Positions 35,333 to 46,683 of a stretch of 64,000 nt of DNA are shown one piece after another. The notes below the pieces were generated by a model. That model was not told the origin of the DNA, did no database searches, and saw only the letters and a list, made by a program, of their open reading frames with translations. Origin of the DNA: Saturnia japonica (Eukaryota; Arthropoda; Insecta; Lepidoptera; Saturniidae); NCBI GenBank assembly GCA_033032175.1, contig CM065321.1:14654501-14718500 (forward strand). The letters run 5' to 3'. The first letter of the stretch is position 1. Every line of letters starts with the position of its first letter. The translations under genes were made by a program, and so were the position numbers.

Positions 35333-38300
35333 ATGGGCTCAAATATGTTTAATCTGGAAAAACTAATTGGAAGAGAAAACTTTTCGACTTGGAAATTTAG
35401 TATGAAAACATATTTAGAGCACGAAGATTTGTGGTGCTGCGTTGAACCTGGCAAAGATCCTGTAGATAATAACAAGGACATCAAGGCGAAGGCTAAGCTG
35501 ATTTTATTATTGGATCCGCAAAATTATGTTCATGTTCAAGAATGTAAAACTACAAAACAGGTATGGGATAGTTTACACAGAGCTTTTGATGATAACGGGC
35601 TTACAAGAAAAGTAGGTCTGCTTAGGGACTTAATAAATACTACATTAGAGTCAAGCGATAGTGTCGAAGAGTATGTAAGCAAGATCATGACAACAGCTCA
35701 CAAACTCCGGAATATAGGATTTGATGTCAATGATGAATGGCTTGGAACTTTGATGTTGGCAGGCTTGCCTATTGAATACAAGCCCATGATCATGGGGCTA
35801 GAGAGTTCAGGTATTACAATCAGTGCTGACTCAGTCAAATCTAAACTAATTCAAGAGGTCAATGTATCAAAGTCAGCTGCTTTTTATACAAACTCAAAAA
35901 AATATAATAATCTAAAAACACAGCCACTAAAAGCAAAGGGACCGAGATGTTTCAACTGCAATAGACATGGACATTTTGCCAAGTTTTGTAAGCTACCTAA
36001 GAAAACAGCACATAAAGTAGAAAGCTCCAGTTTTGTTGCAGCTTTTTCAGCCACCACTCAAGAAAAAAGTGATAAATGGTTCATAGACTCCGGTGCATCC
36101 ATGCATATGACAAGCAGAAGCGAGTGGATGTACAATGTTACAGAGACATCAGTGAAGAATATTACAGTAGCTAACAGGGAGCCATTAGCTGTAAAGGGAG
36201 TTGGATGTGTGGACATTTATTTAAATCAGGAAGATAAAATTCAGGTAAAAAATGTTTTATTTGTTCCTGGGTTAGCTGCTAATCTCCTTTCTGTCAGTAC
36301 TATTGTAAAGAGTGGATATAAAGTTTCATTTAATAACAAGGGATGTCAAATTGAAAATGGAAATGGGGAAATTATATGCTCTGCAATATTGAACAGCAAT
36401 TTGTATATAATGAACACTAGTATAGAGATCGCTCATTTAACTTCAAATTCAAACTGTAATGACACTTATTTATGGCACTTGCGCATGGCACATTTGAATT
36501 TTGCAGATGTAAAGAACCTACCTGGTTGTGCTGAGGGTGTGTCTCTGTCTCAGAATGAAAGTAATGTCATCAGCTGTATCCATTGTTTGGAAGGTAAGCA
36601 AGCCAGATTGCCATTTAATAATGTTAGTTCCAGAGCAACGAGACCGCTAGAACTAATACATTCTGATTTATGTGGTCCTATGGAAAATGTGTCATATGGA
36701 GGCATGAAATATTTTATCACTTATATAGATGACTTTACACGAATGGTTCATATATATCTCCTTAAAGATAAAATGAGTGTTCAAAATACCTTTATGGATT
36801 TCAAATTAAAAGTAGAGAATGAATTGGAACTTAAAATTAAAATTATACGCACCGATAATGGCAAAGAGTATTGTAATCATAATTTCCAGAAGTTCTTATC
36901 TAATCATGGTATTGTTCATCAGACCTCTACTCCGTACACTCCGCAGCACAACGGTTTGGCTGAAAGAATGAATAGGACTCTGGTCGAACGAGCAAGGTGC
37001 ATGTTATTCTATGCTGACCTAGAGAAGCGCTTGTGGGCTGAAGCTTTGGCAACTGCTGCATATGTTGTAAACCGTTCCCCAACTAGGGTATTGAAAGGTA
37101 AAACTCCATATGAGATATGGAGAGGAAAAAAACCCAATTTATCACACCTGAGAATATTTGGCTCTGACGCTATGGTCCATGTACCAAAAGAAAAACGCCA
37201 AAAGTGGGATAAAAAATCAATAAAGATGGTATTGGTGGGCTATTGTGAAAACTCCAAGGGATATCGTTTGATGGACCCTAAAACACATAAAATAATAAAA
37301 AGTAGGGATGTTGTTTTCATGGAGAATTACAAAGATAATATCAATATACAGTGTGAAATTAATGTTCCTGTTGAGGAGAGCCAGCCAACCAGTTCCAGCT
37401 CTGTTTCACCATTTAGTCAGAAGCCAGAGAGTACTGGTGTTACTCAGTTACAAGAAATATGCACTCGGGAGTCCTCACATGTAAAGTCAGGTAAAGGCTC
37501 AGATACACAAAATTATAGTGAAGACTCAAGTGACACTGATGCCGGAGAACTGGATGAAACTTACTATCCTTCCTCTTCAATGAGACAGGACTATAAGAGT
37601 AATATTTCCTTAAGACCATTGCAGTCCCGATTACGGAATACACAAAATAATGCACAGAATGACAAAAATAGTTTTTTGTGTTTGCTTACAGACACAACTG
37701 ATCCACAGACTGTTGAGGAGGCTCTATTATCACCAAAATCAACAGAATGGAAAAAAGCCATGAATGAGGAATATAGTTCTTTGATGAAAAATAAAACGTG
37801 GAGTTTGACAGACCTCCCTCCAGGGAAGAAGGCTCTACCATGTAAATGGGTATTTAAAACAAAAACTGACCAGAGTGGAAATACAATCTGTTACAAGGCT
37901 AGACTTGTGATAAAAGGGTATGCACAGAAGAAGGGCATGGACTATGAGGAAACATACTCGCCAGTTGTAAGATACACAACAATTCGATATTTATTTGCTC
38001 TGGCAGCCAAATATGAACTAGAAATTGATCAAATGGATGCTGTATCGGCGTTTCTACAGGGAGAGATTGATAGAGATATTTACATGCAGCAGCCAGATCA
38101 ATACAAACAAGGATCTCAAGTATGTATACTACATAAATCCATATATGGACTAAAACAGGCCAGCCGCTTGTGGAATATTAAATTAAATAATGTTCTACAT
38201 GAACTGGGGATGCAACAATCTAAAACAGATCCTTGTGTCTATTGGAATGCAGAAAAGAACACATTTATAGCTGTCTGGGTAGATGATTTAATATTGTTTA

Positions 38301-39235
38301 CTGCTCAACAGTCTATGAAAACTTTATTGAAAGAAAAATTGAAGCAACGCTTTGAAATGAAAGATCTTGGCCCCGCAAGTCAGTGTGTAGGTTTACATAT
38401 CACCAGAGACAGAGACAAAGTAATGATAGACCAAGAAAAATATATAAATGAGATACTGGCAAGATTCAGAATGTCAGATTGTAAACCTGTAAAAACACCA
38501 ATTGAAGTTGGTATGAAATTTAATGAAAACATAGAAGAAGAAAAATTAGCTGATAGTCCTTATCAACAAGCTATTGGCTCCTTACTCTATGTAGCTCAAG
38601 GTACACGACCTGATATATCCTTTGCAGTGAACACACTCAGCAGATATAACAAAAATCCAAAAGCTACGCATTGGTGTGCAGTGAAGAGAATCTTTAGATA
38701 TCTACAGGGCACAAAAAATTTGAAATTAGTTTACACCAAAGATGGTAATGAGAACATCACAGGATATTGTGATGCTGATTGGGCGAGTGACGTGCATGAT
38801 CGTAAGTCGTGCACGGGTTATATTTTTATGTTACAGGGAGGTGGTATTTCCTGGCGGTCACAGAAACAACAGACCGTCGCATTATCGACAGCTGAAGCTG
38901 AATATATGGCGATGTCTTCCGCGGCGCAAGAGGCGCTGTGGCTGCAACAACTGCACGATGAACTTGGCCAACAGCAGAGCAACCCACTTGTCATCTTTAG
39001 TGACAATCAAAGTGCGATAAAACTCTCCATCAGTGATTGTTATTTACCTAGATCTAAGCACATAGATATTCGGTATCATTTTTTAAAGGACCATGTCAAT
39101 AACTTACAAATAAAGTTTTGCTATATAAAGGGTGAACAAATGGTTGCGGACATATTAACAAAGGGTACTGCTGCTGACAAACATTTATATTGTTTAAGAA
39201 AAATGGGATTGCGTTCCAAGGGAGAGTGTTGTTGA
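35333..39235 (+). CDS. Copia gag-pol polyprotein
   Basis: 1300 residues, complete. Gag part starts MGSNMFNLEKLIGRENFSTW (UBN2/DUF4219-like), with a CCHC knuckle CFNCNRHGHFAKFC near residues 204-217. Aspartic protease FIDSGASMHM near 250. Integrase: HLRMAHLNFADV...CIHCLEGKQ zinc region near 380-425, catalytic Asp in SDLCGP (about 444), RTDNGKEYC (about 507) and Glu in NGLAERMNRT (about 543). Reverse transcriptase from WKKAMNEEYSSL to the catalytic loop VWVDDLILF (about 980). RNase H: CDADWASDVHDRKSCTGY (about 1147) and LSTAEAEYMAM. The ATG at 35333 is 176 nt after the LTR. The last two codons and the stop (TGT TGT TGA) are the first nine bases of the 3' LTR. All catalytic residues I can check are present, so it may be active. 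Confidence 0.96.
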   Translation: MGSNMFNLEKLIGRENFSTWKFSMKTYLEHEDLWCCVEPGKDPVDNNKDIKAKAKLILLLDPQNYVHVQECKTTKQVWDSLHRAFDDNGLTRKVGLLRDLINTTLESSDSVEEYVSKIMTTAHKLRNIGFDVNDEWLGTLMLAGLPIEYKPMIMGLESSGITISADSVKSKLIQEVNVSKSAAFYTNSKKYNNLKTQPLKAKGPRCFNCNRHGHFAKFCKLPKKTAHKVESSSFVAAFSATTQEKSDKWFIDSGASMHMTSRSEWMYNVTETSVKNITVANREPLAVKGVGCVDIYLNQEDKIQVKNVLFVPGLAANLLSVSTIVKSGYKVSFNNKGCQIENGNGEIICSAILNSNLYIMNTSIEIAHLTSNSNCNDTYLWHLRMAHLNFADVKNLPGCAEGVSLSQNESNVISCIHCLEGKQARLPFNNVSSRATRPLELIHSDLCGPMENVSYGGMKYFITYIDDFTRMVHIYLLKDKMSVQNTFMDFKLKVENELELKIKIIRTDNGKEYCNHNFQKFLSNHGIVHQTSTPYTPQHNGLAERMNRTLVERARCMLFYADLEKRLWAEALATAAYVVNRSPTRVLKGKTPYEIWRGKKPNLSHLRIFGSDAMVHVPKEKRQKWDKKSIKMVLVGYCENSKGYRLMDPKTHKIIKSRDVVFMENYKDNINIQCEINVPVEESQPTSSSSVSPFSQKPESTGVTQLQEICTRESSHVKSGKGSDTQNYSEDSSDTDAGELDETYYPSSSMRQDYKSNISLRPLQSRLRNTQNNAQNDKNSFLCLLTDTTDPQTVEEALLSPKSTEWKKAMNEEYSSLMKNKTWSLTDLPPGKKALPCKWVFKTKTDQSGNTICYKARLVIKGYAQKKGMDYEETYSPVVRYTTIRYLFALAAKYELEIDQMDAVSAFLQGEIDRDIYMQQPDQYKQGSQVCILHKSIYGLKQASRLWNIKLNNVLHELGMQQSKTDPCVYWNAEKNTFIAVWVDDLILFTAQQSMKTLLKEKLKQRFEMKDLGPASQCVGLHITRDRDKVMIDQEKYINEILARFRMSDCKPVKTPIEVGMKFNENIEEEKLADSPYQQAIGSLLYVAQGTRPDISFAVNTLSRYNKNPKATHWCAVKRIFRYLQGTKNLKLVYTKDGNENITGYCDADWASDVHDRKSCTGYIFMLQGGGISWRSQKQQTVALSTAEAEYMAMSSAAQEALWLQQLHDELGQQQSNPLVIFSDNQSAIKLSISDCYLPRSKHIDIRYHFLKDHVNNLQIKFCYIKGEQMVADILTKGTAADKHLYCLRKMGLRSKGECC
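39218..39226 (+). promoter_or_regulatory. polypurine tract of Copia element
   Basis: AAGGGAGAG immediately before the 3' LTR; it lies inside the coding sequence. Confidence 0.8.
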
Positions 39236-39395
39236 ATATGGAACGCAACCATTTTTAGTTCCTTTTTTCTGAACGTACAGCGCTTCCTTCCTGCTGTCAC
39301 TTCGACTTGTTCTGTAACTGTAAAGTTGTACTGTAATAAAACCAAGTTTATGAAAGAATATATTTTATTTACCACATCTACGCAATTTTCCTTCA
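39227..39395 (+). repeat. 3' LTR of Copia element
   Basis: Identical to the 5' LTR over 169 bp; contains the stop codon of gag-pol at its start. Followed by TTTTT. Confidence 0.93.
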
Positions 39396-39835
39396 TTTTT
39401 CGTAATTTCCTACAATTCTACTTAGCATTATACGTAATACCCATAAAATGAAGCAATCAACGTAGTCTCGTTTTACGTTTCCGGCCGTCACAATCCACCA
39501 CAGTGATTATACGCTTTCGACTCTGCCAACGAAAATCTCAACAAAAACACAAGATCGCTCTATCTTCCACGGATCTCGGATTGTTTTCGTTTTCAGCTTA
39601 TCTTGGCACTTTTGTGTTGGTTATAAATTCGTTTTGCCTGCCTTCACGGAGCCATTCTTGAAGATTAACGTTTTTATACATCTCTACATATTATAATACA
39701 GTTAAATCTTCGTCGACTGCTAAATCCGCTGTACGTAAATCTCAATTTATAGGACAGTTAAAGAATCTAATGTAATAAAAATAATAATTATGCCACAAAA
39801 TTGCCTTATTGTATATACTAAAATGATTTTATACT

Positions 39836-39990
39836 TTATTCTTCTTCTTATCCCACCTAAGTAGGGTCAGCACAACATGTTTTCGTCTTTCAGTCTTCTT
39901 TATTTTCTGACATCTCAGTACTCACACCATTTATATACACCTCATACAACTCATCCACATCTACCTTCTTCAGTGTTCTTCTACTCCCAA
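39836..39990 (+). repeat. lepidopteran repeat (CTTCTTCTTATCCCAC...GGGTCAGCACAACATG)
   Basis: TTCTTCTTATCCCACCTAAG, TAGGGTCAGCACAACATG and CATCTCAGTACTCAC, a combination I recognise from many lepidopteran genomes. A 77-codon plus frame crosses it and is not a gene. Confidence 0.5.
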
Positions 39991-40404
39991 TTTCTTAGCA
40001 CGTTTCCAATTTACCGTATTATACGTACAAGAATCATGTTAAGCAAGTTTTATGATGATGAAGTTGATATGGTGCATCAATACGTGGATAATACTTATGC
40101 CTGGATGTAACTCCCGCTCTGTAAATCCATTAAAAATGATAAAAAAACAGACCATGTTTTTTACCGACTTTTCTTTATTACTGGGATATTTTTCGAACCT
40201 GTAGTTGCGTGTTAAGACTCTCTAAGTGCCTTCTCAAAACATAAATTGAATTAAATGCTTTACATTTGATTAAATATGATGAGTATGTACAAATATTGTA
40301 ATAATTGCATATTTTTTTGGCTTGGAATATATAATGTAGCATAGAATGGTTTTGGGCTATTTTCTAAACTTATTACGTCACCTTAAAACTCTGACGCTAT
40401 TCAT

Positions 40405-40535
40405 CCATCAGTATGTTCCAGCAGTTGAACTTGAGAGCCAGTCTTCTTCTAACTAGAGAGGACACCTATAGGTGTGCTTGGCGATATAATTATTTGTAAC
40501 CAAAAAGTAGTCACTACCCAGATGTGATTTTGAAA
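40405..40535 (+). repeat. SINE tail fragment
   Basis: TTCCAGCAGTTGAACTTGAG, AGCCAGTCTTCTTCTAACTA and AGTAGTCACTACCCAGATG align with the body of the SINE at 12960-13060. Confidence 0.45.
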
Positions 40536-40922
40536 AAAAAAAAACCCAACGACCAACCAAATCTATCAAACAAACAACATAGCAAAAACACTGGCCGTCA
40601 ATGTAACCTTTATTCCAATATGTAAAAAAAAAAAAACATTTTTATTTGAATGTATTTATTATTATTATTCAAATTATGAAGACCACAATCTTATGATATG
40701 ATATATCTTATCTTATGATATATATCTTAAAGCTTATGCATTAGCCTGCATAAATAAATAAACTGAACTGGTTAGGTTTTTAATCTTTTCTTAAATATAA
40801 TATTTCAAATAATGTAATAGCACCTTAAACATTTGAAATAGCATTGTAGACAATTGGAGACTATCTCGAACAAAGACAATAAAATTAAAGGAAAATAAAA
40901 ATAAAAATTTCATGATATGTGT

Positions 40923-41427
40923 CACAATAAAAATAGTATTAGCGAATCTGAGATAATTGTTTTTAACGGACTAAAAAAAGAACTGGTTATCAATTCAATT
41001 ATTTTTTAAATGGATGTTAATCCTTCCTGGCTTATAACCGATTTGGATGATTCTTTCTTGTTGGAAAATTATACTTCGAATATACATTAGGAAACTATTT
41101 AAAATCATAGAAGTTGGTTTTTTTATTTGTTAAAAATTGTCTTGTTTATATATAGCAGTACGTCAAAGGACGAAACTGTAAGTACAGTAGGTACAAAGAT
41201 TATAAAGAGTTCCTTGATGTATCTTCGAAGCTGAAGGTCCAATGCCAATATAATGAAAACGGGCCACCCTTGAGGTACCCCTATCCAACGAAAAGAGAAT
41301 CATGCAAATCGATTCATAAGCAAACGAAGGATTAACATCCATTTAAAAAAAATTAAATTGATATCCTGTTCTTTTTTTAGTCGGTTAAAACAATTATCTC
41401 AGATTCGCTAATACTATTTTTATTGTG
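40923..41427. repeat. 505-bp inverted repeat (foldback) of repeat family I
   Basis: The outer arms of about 105 bp (40923-41030 and 41320-41427) are reverse complements: CACAATAAAAATAGTATTAG at the left outer end and its complement ending TATTGTG at the right. Both arms continue inward into family I sequence, with a longer piece in the right arm. Confidence 0.7.
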
Positions 41428-42986
41428 ATAAAAATAATGAAATATTAATTTGGTTATACACTTGGTGATCCCGAGACAGGACAAAGTAAAAGCACTGCCT
41501 CATCACTACGTGCATGGTGTTCACGACCCAGTGGGTAATAGTAATAATAATACATTTATTTATTTCACCTCAAATTTAGCATCTAATTTATATATAATAT
41601 TGTTTGTACACAAAAAAATACGAACATAAATTTTATACAACAGAACGTTATGATGATAGTTACATTTAATGTGAGGTCTGGAGTCTGAAAAAGGTACAAA
41701 GCACTCCAGACCCTCGTTCTCTAATTTTACCTATATTATTATCGTTTTATACACAACAATTTTGAATGAGCATAGTTCTCTTATGAAACAATAGATAATC
41801 AATTTTCTGTATTATTGTATGTAAATTTAATAACTAATTGTAAATAGTACGTTTAGCTCGTTGTTTAGATAAACGATAAATTTGAAGAATAGGGTTAATC
41901 TGATTACATAAATGAGGACCTAAAAAACAGAGGAATTTATGTGAAACTTGCAGATTGAGTGATCCTCTTTATTACTGGATATACATCAGATGGTCCCGGA
42001 ACTTTGGCGGGATTTACACCGGTTTTTGGTAGTCACAATTTAGTCAGAAGCAATTGCCTTGTCTTATCACACAGCATGCTTACGCTCACCATAACGATTT
42101 TTATGCTATCTGTCATACACATGCCATCTGTTTGGCCATGGGTAAATTTCGTAGTAGTCATCCGATTATCATGAAGACACTTGTTGATATGAAAGACAAT
42201 AATTTATGAAGCAATGGATAAACAAGCTAAATCAATAAAAATAAAAAACCGACTGCAACAACAAAAACCCTTGACAAATTTTTTTTTTCTTCTATTATTG
42301 CCTTTTATTTAACACCCAGACATCGTATTCAAATATTATATAGCCTATGTCACTCCAACTATTAAAACGAATCTAACGACCACTCTTATGTTAAAATCCA
42401 CCAAGTCGTTTAGGCTACAGAGCATGCCAAAGAAATAGACATGCATACATACATACATAAGCTCGAAAAATATAACCTTCCATTTTCGCAGTCGGATAAA
42501 AATACAAAAAAGTTTTAAAATACGTAATTTATTTGTAAAGTTTAAAAATCTAATTTAATTTAATTTAAAACGAAATAAAAGAAATAAGAGATACAGCAAT
42601 CCCAAAGAAAGTCCTATCAATTATGAAAAACACTTGTTGCACTCCCGAGAAACTGTAATGTTTTCAGATAAACATGAAACGCGGATTCAAAGGAATTCAT
42701 TATTCAGTAACGTTCCGACACACCCCAGACATTTAATAGAACGAATGCTTTATATTTTGCATTACCACGATGATGTTTGTATACCTATACAATATGTACT
42801 CCCGAATAACTTCCTAATATGTACACTGAAGGACAACAGTTTGTGCAAAAAATAACTTACCAAATTCTTTGGAAGAAAAAATTATTTGGAAAAAAAAATC
42901 TTTGGATTATTTAGCAAACGCTTTGTTGTATAGAAAGTTTCAAATTTGTATTGAATTGTACTTTAGATTTAAATAACTCGTTTTTT
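41428..42986. other. non-coding DNA with short repeat pieces
   Basis: A local inversion TCTGGAGTC / CACTCCAGA lies near 41681 and 41705. TATAGCCTATGTCACTCCAA near 42341 matches a common lepidopteran repeat tail. CATACATACATACATA near 42445. No gene seen; the plus frames at 41959-42174 and 42634-42855 lack features. Confidence 0.45.
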
Positions 42987-43274
42987 GAAGTGATAACTTC
43001 ATAAGGGAGGGTAAACCGCTTCGTAACGTAACGCGTTACGGCGCCACTCTGTCTGGCTTCCCTTCTCTACTAAATTTTCTAATGTATATATTCAAGAATT
43101 GTAACTAAGGATAAAACATATTTTATAATCAATAAAAGATTTTACTAATAAATAATCTTTCCTCACAATATCATATTAAAATACATAAAGTTTAAGTAAT
43201 AACCTAAGCTTTTCTAAAGTTAAACAATTTTAATATTAATTAATTCAATTTAGATTAGTTTAAGTTATCACTTC
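42987..43274. mobile_element. short inverted-repeat element (MITE-like, 288 bp)
   Basis: Ends GAAGTGATAACTT (42987-42999) and AAGTTATCACTTC (43262-43274) are perfect 13-bp inverted repeats. The palindromic GTAACGTAACGCGTTACGGC lies near 43023. No coding sequence. Confidence 0.55.
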
Positions 43275-43950
43275 TGTCGAGCGTTCCAAGACACACACGT
43301 TTTCTTTTAATGAACAATAAGTTCTCTATTCACGCCATTTCAGTATATTACATTTTGTGTTATAATCGCTTTTTTATTCTTATGTTTGATGTAATACTTT
43401 TTGATGTGCGTTTGGAGTTAATTAACCATCAACATATACTACTCAATTCAAAGTAGGCTCAATTTAAGCTCGCGTAAAGGTTACTCGTACAAGTTTTTTA
43501 TTGTTTTTTCTTAATTACATGACAATGTAAATTGTGTTAACTGAGATAAGCCAACATTTATCGTTTCCAAAGCGAAATCACGAAATATAGTCTGTTATGA
43601 TTTAACACGCAATTAATTTCAAGGTATATTGAATATTAATTGTAGTTATTAAAAAAAAAATTAAAACAATATCATAGAGATGGCGCGTTATATCAAAAAT
43701 GATGGAAAATTGGACTTCTGATATTCACGCTAATATACGGAGCTGAGGTGGTAATTTAAATGATTTAGTATTCCATAAATAATACCAAAGTGAATGCTTT
43801 CAAAAAAAAAGTCTGAGAATCAATGTTTTTGTTTTATTTTAATGATAAAAAATTGCTTATTCCCCGATTAATAAATATTAGCGATCGCCCTAAGGTCGAA
43901 ATTCGGTCAGTGACTTTTTGTCAGTTTTGCAGTATTCAAGAACCTAAAAA

Positions 43951-44100
43951 ATGAGTATTACCTACATCACTTGCTGTAACTTTTCGTTGAGCGACAATGT
44001 CAATATTTTGGGGAGTCTAAGTTCAATGGCACTGGTCGGGTTGGGATTCGCAGTATTAATTTATTTAATTAAATATATTAATAACAGATATCATAGATAA
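43951..44100 (+). CDS. candidate 49-residue membrane smORF
   Basis: ATG at 43951 to TAA at 44098-44100. An N-terminal polar part is followed by a hydrophobic stretch (SSMALVGLGFAVLIYLI) and a basic C-terminus (NNRYHR), the pattern of a single-span small membrane protein. Base composition of the first two thirds is less AT-rich than its surroundings. I recognise no family. Chance occurrence is a real alternative. Confidence 0.2.
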   Translation: MSITYITCCNFSLSDNVNILGSLSSMALVGLGFAVLIYLIKYINNRYHR

Positions 44101-45394
44101 ATTTTAGCTTTCTGAACTCCTTCTCCATATAAAGTTTAACCATGCCAAATCTCACAGTCTTCCGTGCACGCAATACACTTAAAAAGGGGTTAGAAAGCTT
44201 TTGCTTCACGTATATATAGATAAATAAATAAACTGTAAACATTATATAGGTAAAATAACAACCCAAATTGTTTTTTTATACTTCAATAATTTCTTCCGTT
44301 TAATATTGATTAAATTCGCGAATTACCAGGGCGCCATACATTTAGAAAACAAACTTGAAACATTATTTGAATAATGAACCCATTTACAACGCAAGTTCCA
44401 GACTCACTCAGTCCACTCAGTTTCATAGGCGCAACAAGTGCTTTTCATAATTGAACGCACCTGCCTCGTTTTGTCTCCGCATTTGTTATGCGGCCCTAGT
44501 ACTTAACAACAGTTAAAGTTTTTTTTTGGTCGAAAAAGACAGATAATTTTTTTTGTAAGATCTTAAATGAAAAAAAAACTAACACTATAAATAAATTGTC
44601 TAACGTGTAAGCCCGATGGTAAAAGTGATTCAACGTGCATTAAGTTCGACCTCGGTATTAATTATCTATGCATTTTTAAGAATATCACGTATTAATTTGA
44701 ATGTAATTACTACTTAACAATAAATATTGCATGAGATAATATAGGAAAACGTCTATTATCAAGATACGTTTGCTTTGATATAAGACATAATATTGTTTTT
44801 GTTAAATTTTAACTAATCATTGCTTCGTTTTTATTTGATTATGAAGAAGAATATTACGCTTACAAACTTTCCTGACAACCTTTCTGCGCTATTAATTTTT
44901 CCCAATCTTTATTATTACACTTCGATAATTTTGACCACAGGTTTCGATATTTTCATAAAATACATTTTCCTCTTTTTATTTTTTTGTTTGTCAAGGTTAG
45001 CAGCAATCTCGTCAGATGTTTATGATTGTAGCAATAATTTTATTGGTTATTATTTTTTATGCCCTTCATTATGTTAGTTAAGTACCTACAAGATTAAAAA
45101 AATAATTAACTACTGTTATAAAAATTCTGATAAATCAGTAATTTTATTCGTCACAAATATTAAGTAGTTTCGACTCGTAAGACGTAATATGGATGTAGAA
45201 AAAAAACATGTTACATATGAAACTGTGAATGTCCAAAATTGATAGTTGACCAGTGATTATTGTCAATCAGAAAATTCCATAATGTAAGTTCGTAATGTAT
45301 ACAATTAATAAAATTTAAGAGTTTGTTTTTAATATCAAAATAACAGCTTTTTACTAAATGCATATGAAAGTATACACAATACCTATAACAAAAA
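44101..45394. other. AT-rich non-coding DNA
   Basis: No gene or repeat recognised. The region around 44330-44510 is less AT-rich (CCAGGGCGCCATAC, CTGCCTCGTTTTGTCTCC), but no open frame of note covers it. Confidence 0.4.
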
Positions 45395-45820
45395 ACTCAT
45401 TTGTCTGTCTGTTTGTTCCCGGTAATTTTCGTAACGGTAAGACTGATTTTAATTTGACTTTCACTAGTATATATAGTTAATGTTATAAGGAGTAACTTAT
45501 GCTACTTTTATTTTAGAAAAATAATTAGGGTTCCGCGCAAATAAAAAAAGCTCTTCATGGTGCGCTGGTGATGGTGCATTCGGGCACTAAATTGGCTTAC
45601 TCTGAGTAAAAGTAAAAGAGATATATCAAATTAACGTACCACATTATTTTAGACATTAAAAAGGTCTACAAAAAAGTCAGCGACAGCATATGTCTATCTT
45701 CTGAGAATCACCCACAATAAGCATTATTTAACCGGCATCGAGGTAGAAAGATTCACGCGTGTGCCCGATCGACGGCATTTTGTATACAACGTGAAGGAAA
45801 CCGCGGGCATAGATAGTTTT
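45395..45820 (+). repeat. dispersed repeat family II, copy 4
   Basis: TTTGTCTGTCTGTTTGTTCC, AAGGAGTAACTTATGCTACT, TTAGGGTTCCGCGCAAATA, CAGCATATGTCTATCTTCTG and CACCCACAATAAGCATT parallel the copy at 14700. Confidence 0.65.
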
Positions 45821-46034
45821 TTAATTAATCCTTAAAATGTTTAATAGAATCCCACATACACTCATGAATATAATCGTCACCTATCGTAACCCGATAGCGA
45901 AGTGCTGGGTAAAGTTTGGTTGTACTTGCGAAATACAAAATACGAAAAACAAATGCAGGCGGCCGGCGAATTACAGATCGTACGTGACATTGAATTAAGA
46001 ATTACTGTCATTTGGGGTATTCCACGCCAAACGG

Positions 46035-46294
46035 ACAGGTAAATAAAATTTAATAAATCTAATTAAGTACAATGTAAAAAAAATGAATGTACATTATTTT
46101 AAAAAAAGCGTGGGGTGCATAGTGTCAATAATTATAAACATTTTATTGACAGATAATGAGTAGAAGAATCATCACTTTGATAATATAATAGCTTAAAAAG
46201 CACTTTGAATACACCCCACGCTTTTTTTACAATAATGTACATTCATTTTTTTTTACACTGTACTTAATCAAATTTATTAAATTTTATTTTCTGT
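46035..46294. mobile_element. MITE with about 80-bp inverted arms
   Basis: 260 bp. The left arm (46035-46115) contains TAATAAATCTAATTAAGTAC, GAATGTACATTATTTT and AAAAAAAGCGTGGGGTG. The right arm (46214-46294) is its near-complete reverse complement (CACCCCACGCTTTTTTTAC, AATAATGTACATTC). The loop of about 98 bp has no coding. Superfamily not assigned. Confidence 0.8.
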
Positions 46295-46683
46295 TTTTTA
46301 GTTGGATTTTTTATGAAAGCGTGTTTTTTTTTTTAGTTTTTTTAAACTATTATTTATTTTTCATTTTTTAGTTAAATTTTTTAAACTATAAATTATTTAG
46401 TTCGATTTGCTAACTATCAACCGCCCTTAATATGTACAAATGTGTTCCGATTGTATCTTGGTTAAGAACACATATTCAAAGATTTCTATGATGCCAATAT
46501 AAACAGCGAGACACATAGAGGTGCAACCTTATTTACATATACAGTCAGTCACATTAATGCTTGAGTATGGAATTTTCAATCCGTAATCACTTTACATAAT
46601 ATTATAATCATAGGAGCGAATCTGTTGGCGGCACTGAGAATGAGGATGAGTGTGAATTTCCAATCTGTGACTGATTGTAGATT

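Larger units (their letters stand above)
34988..39395 (+). mobile_element. Copia-type LTR retrotransposon, intact
   Basis: 4408-bp element with two 169-bp LTRs that are identical base for base, a primer site complementary to initiator tRNA-Met, one uninterrupted 1300-codon gag-pol frame, and a polypurine tract. Identical LTRs mean very recent insertion. Domain order (gag, protease, integrase, RT, RNase H) is the Copia order. Confidence 0.96.

Noticed and set aside
34909..39396. Minus-strand frames at both ends of the Copia element
   Set aside because: They are the antisense of the two LTRs, which explains why they are almost the same protein.
39877..40110. 77-codon plus frame downstream of Copia
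   Set aside because: Lies in a dispersed lepidopteran repeat and lacks any domain.
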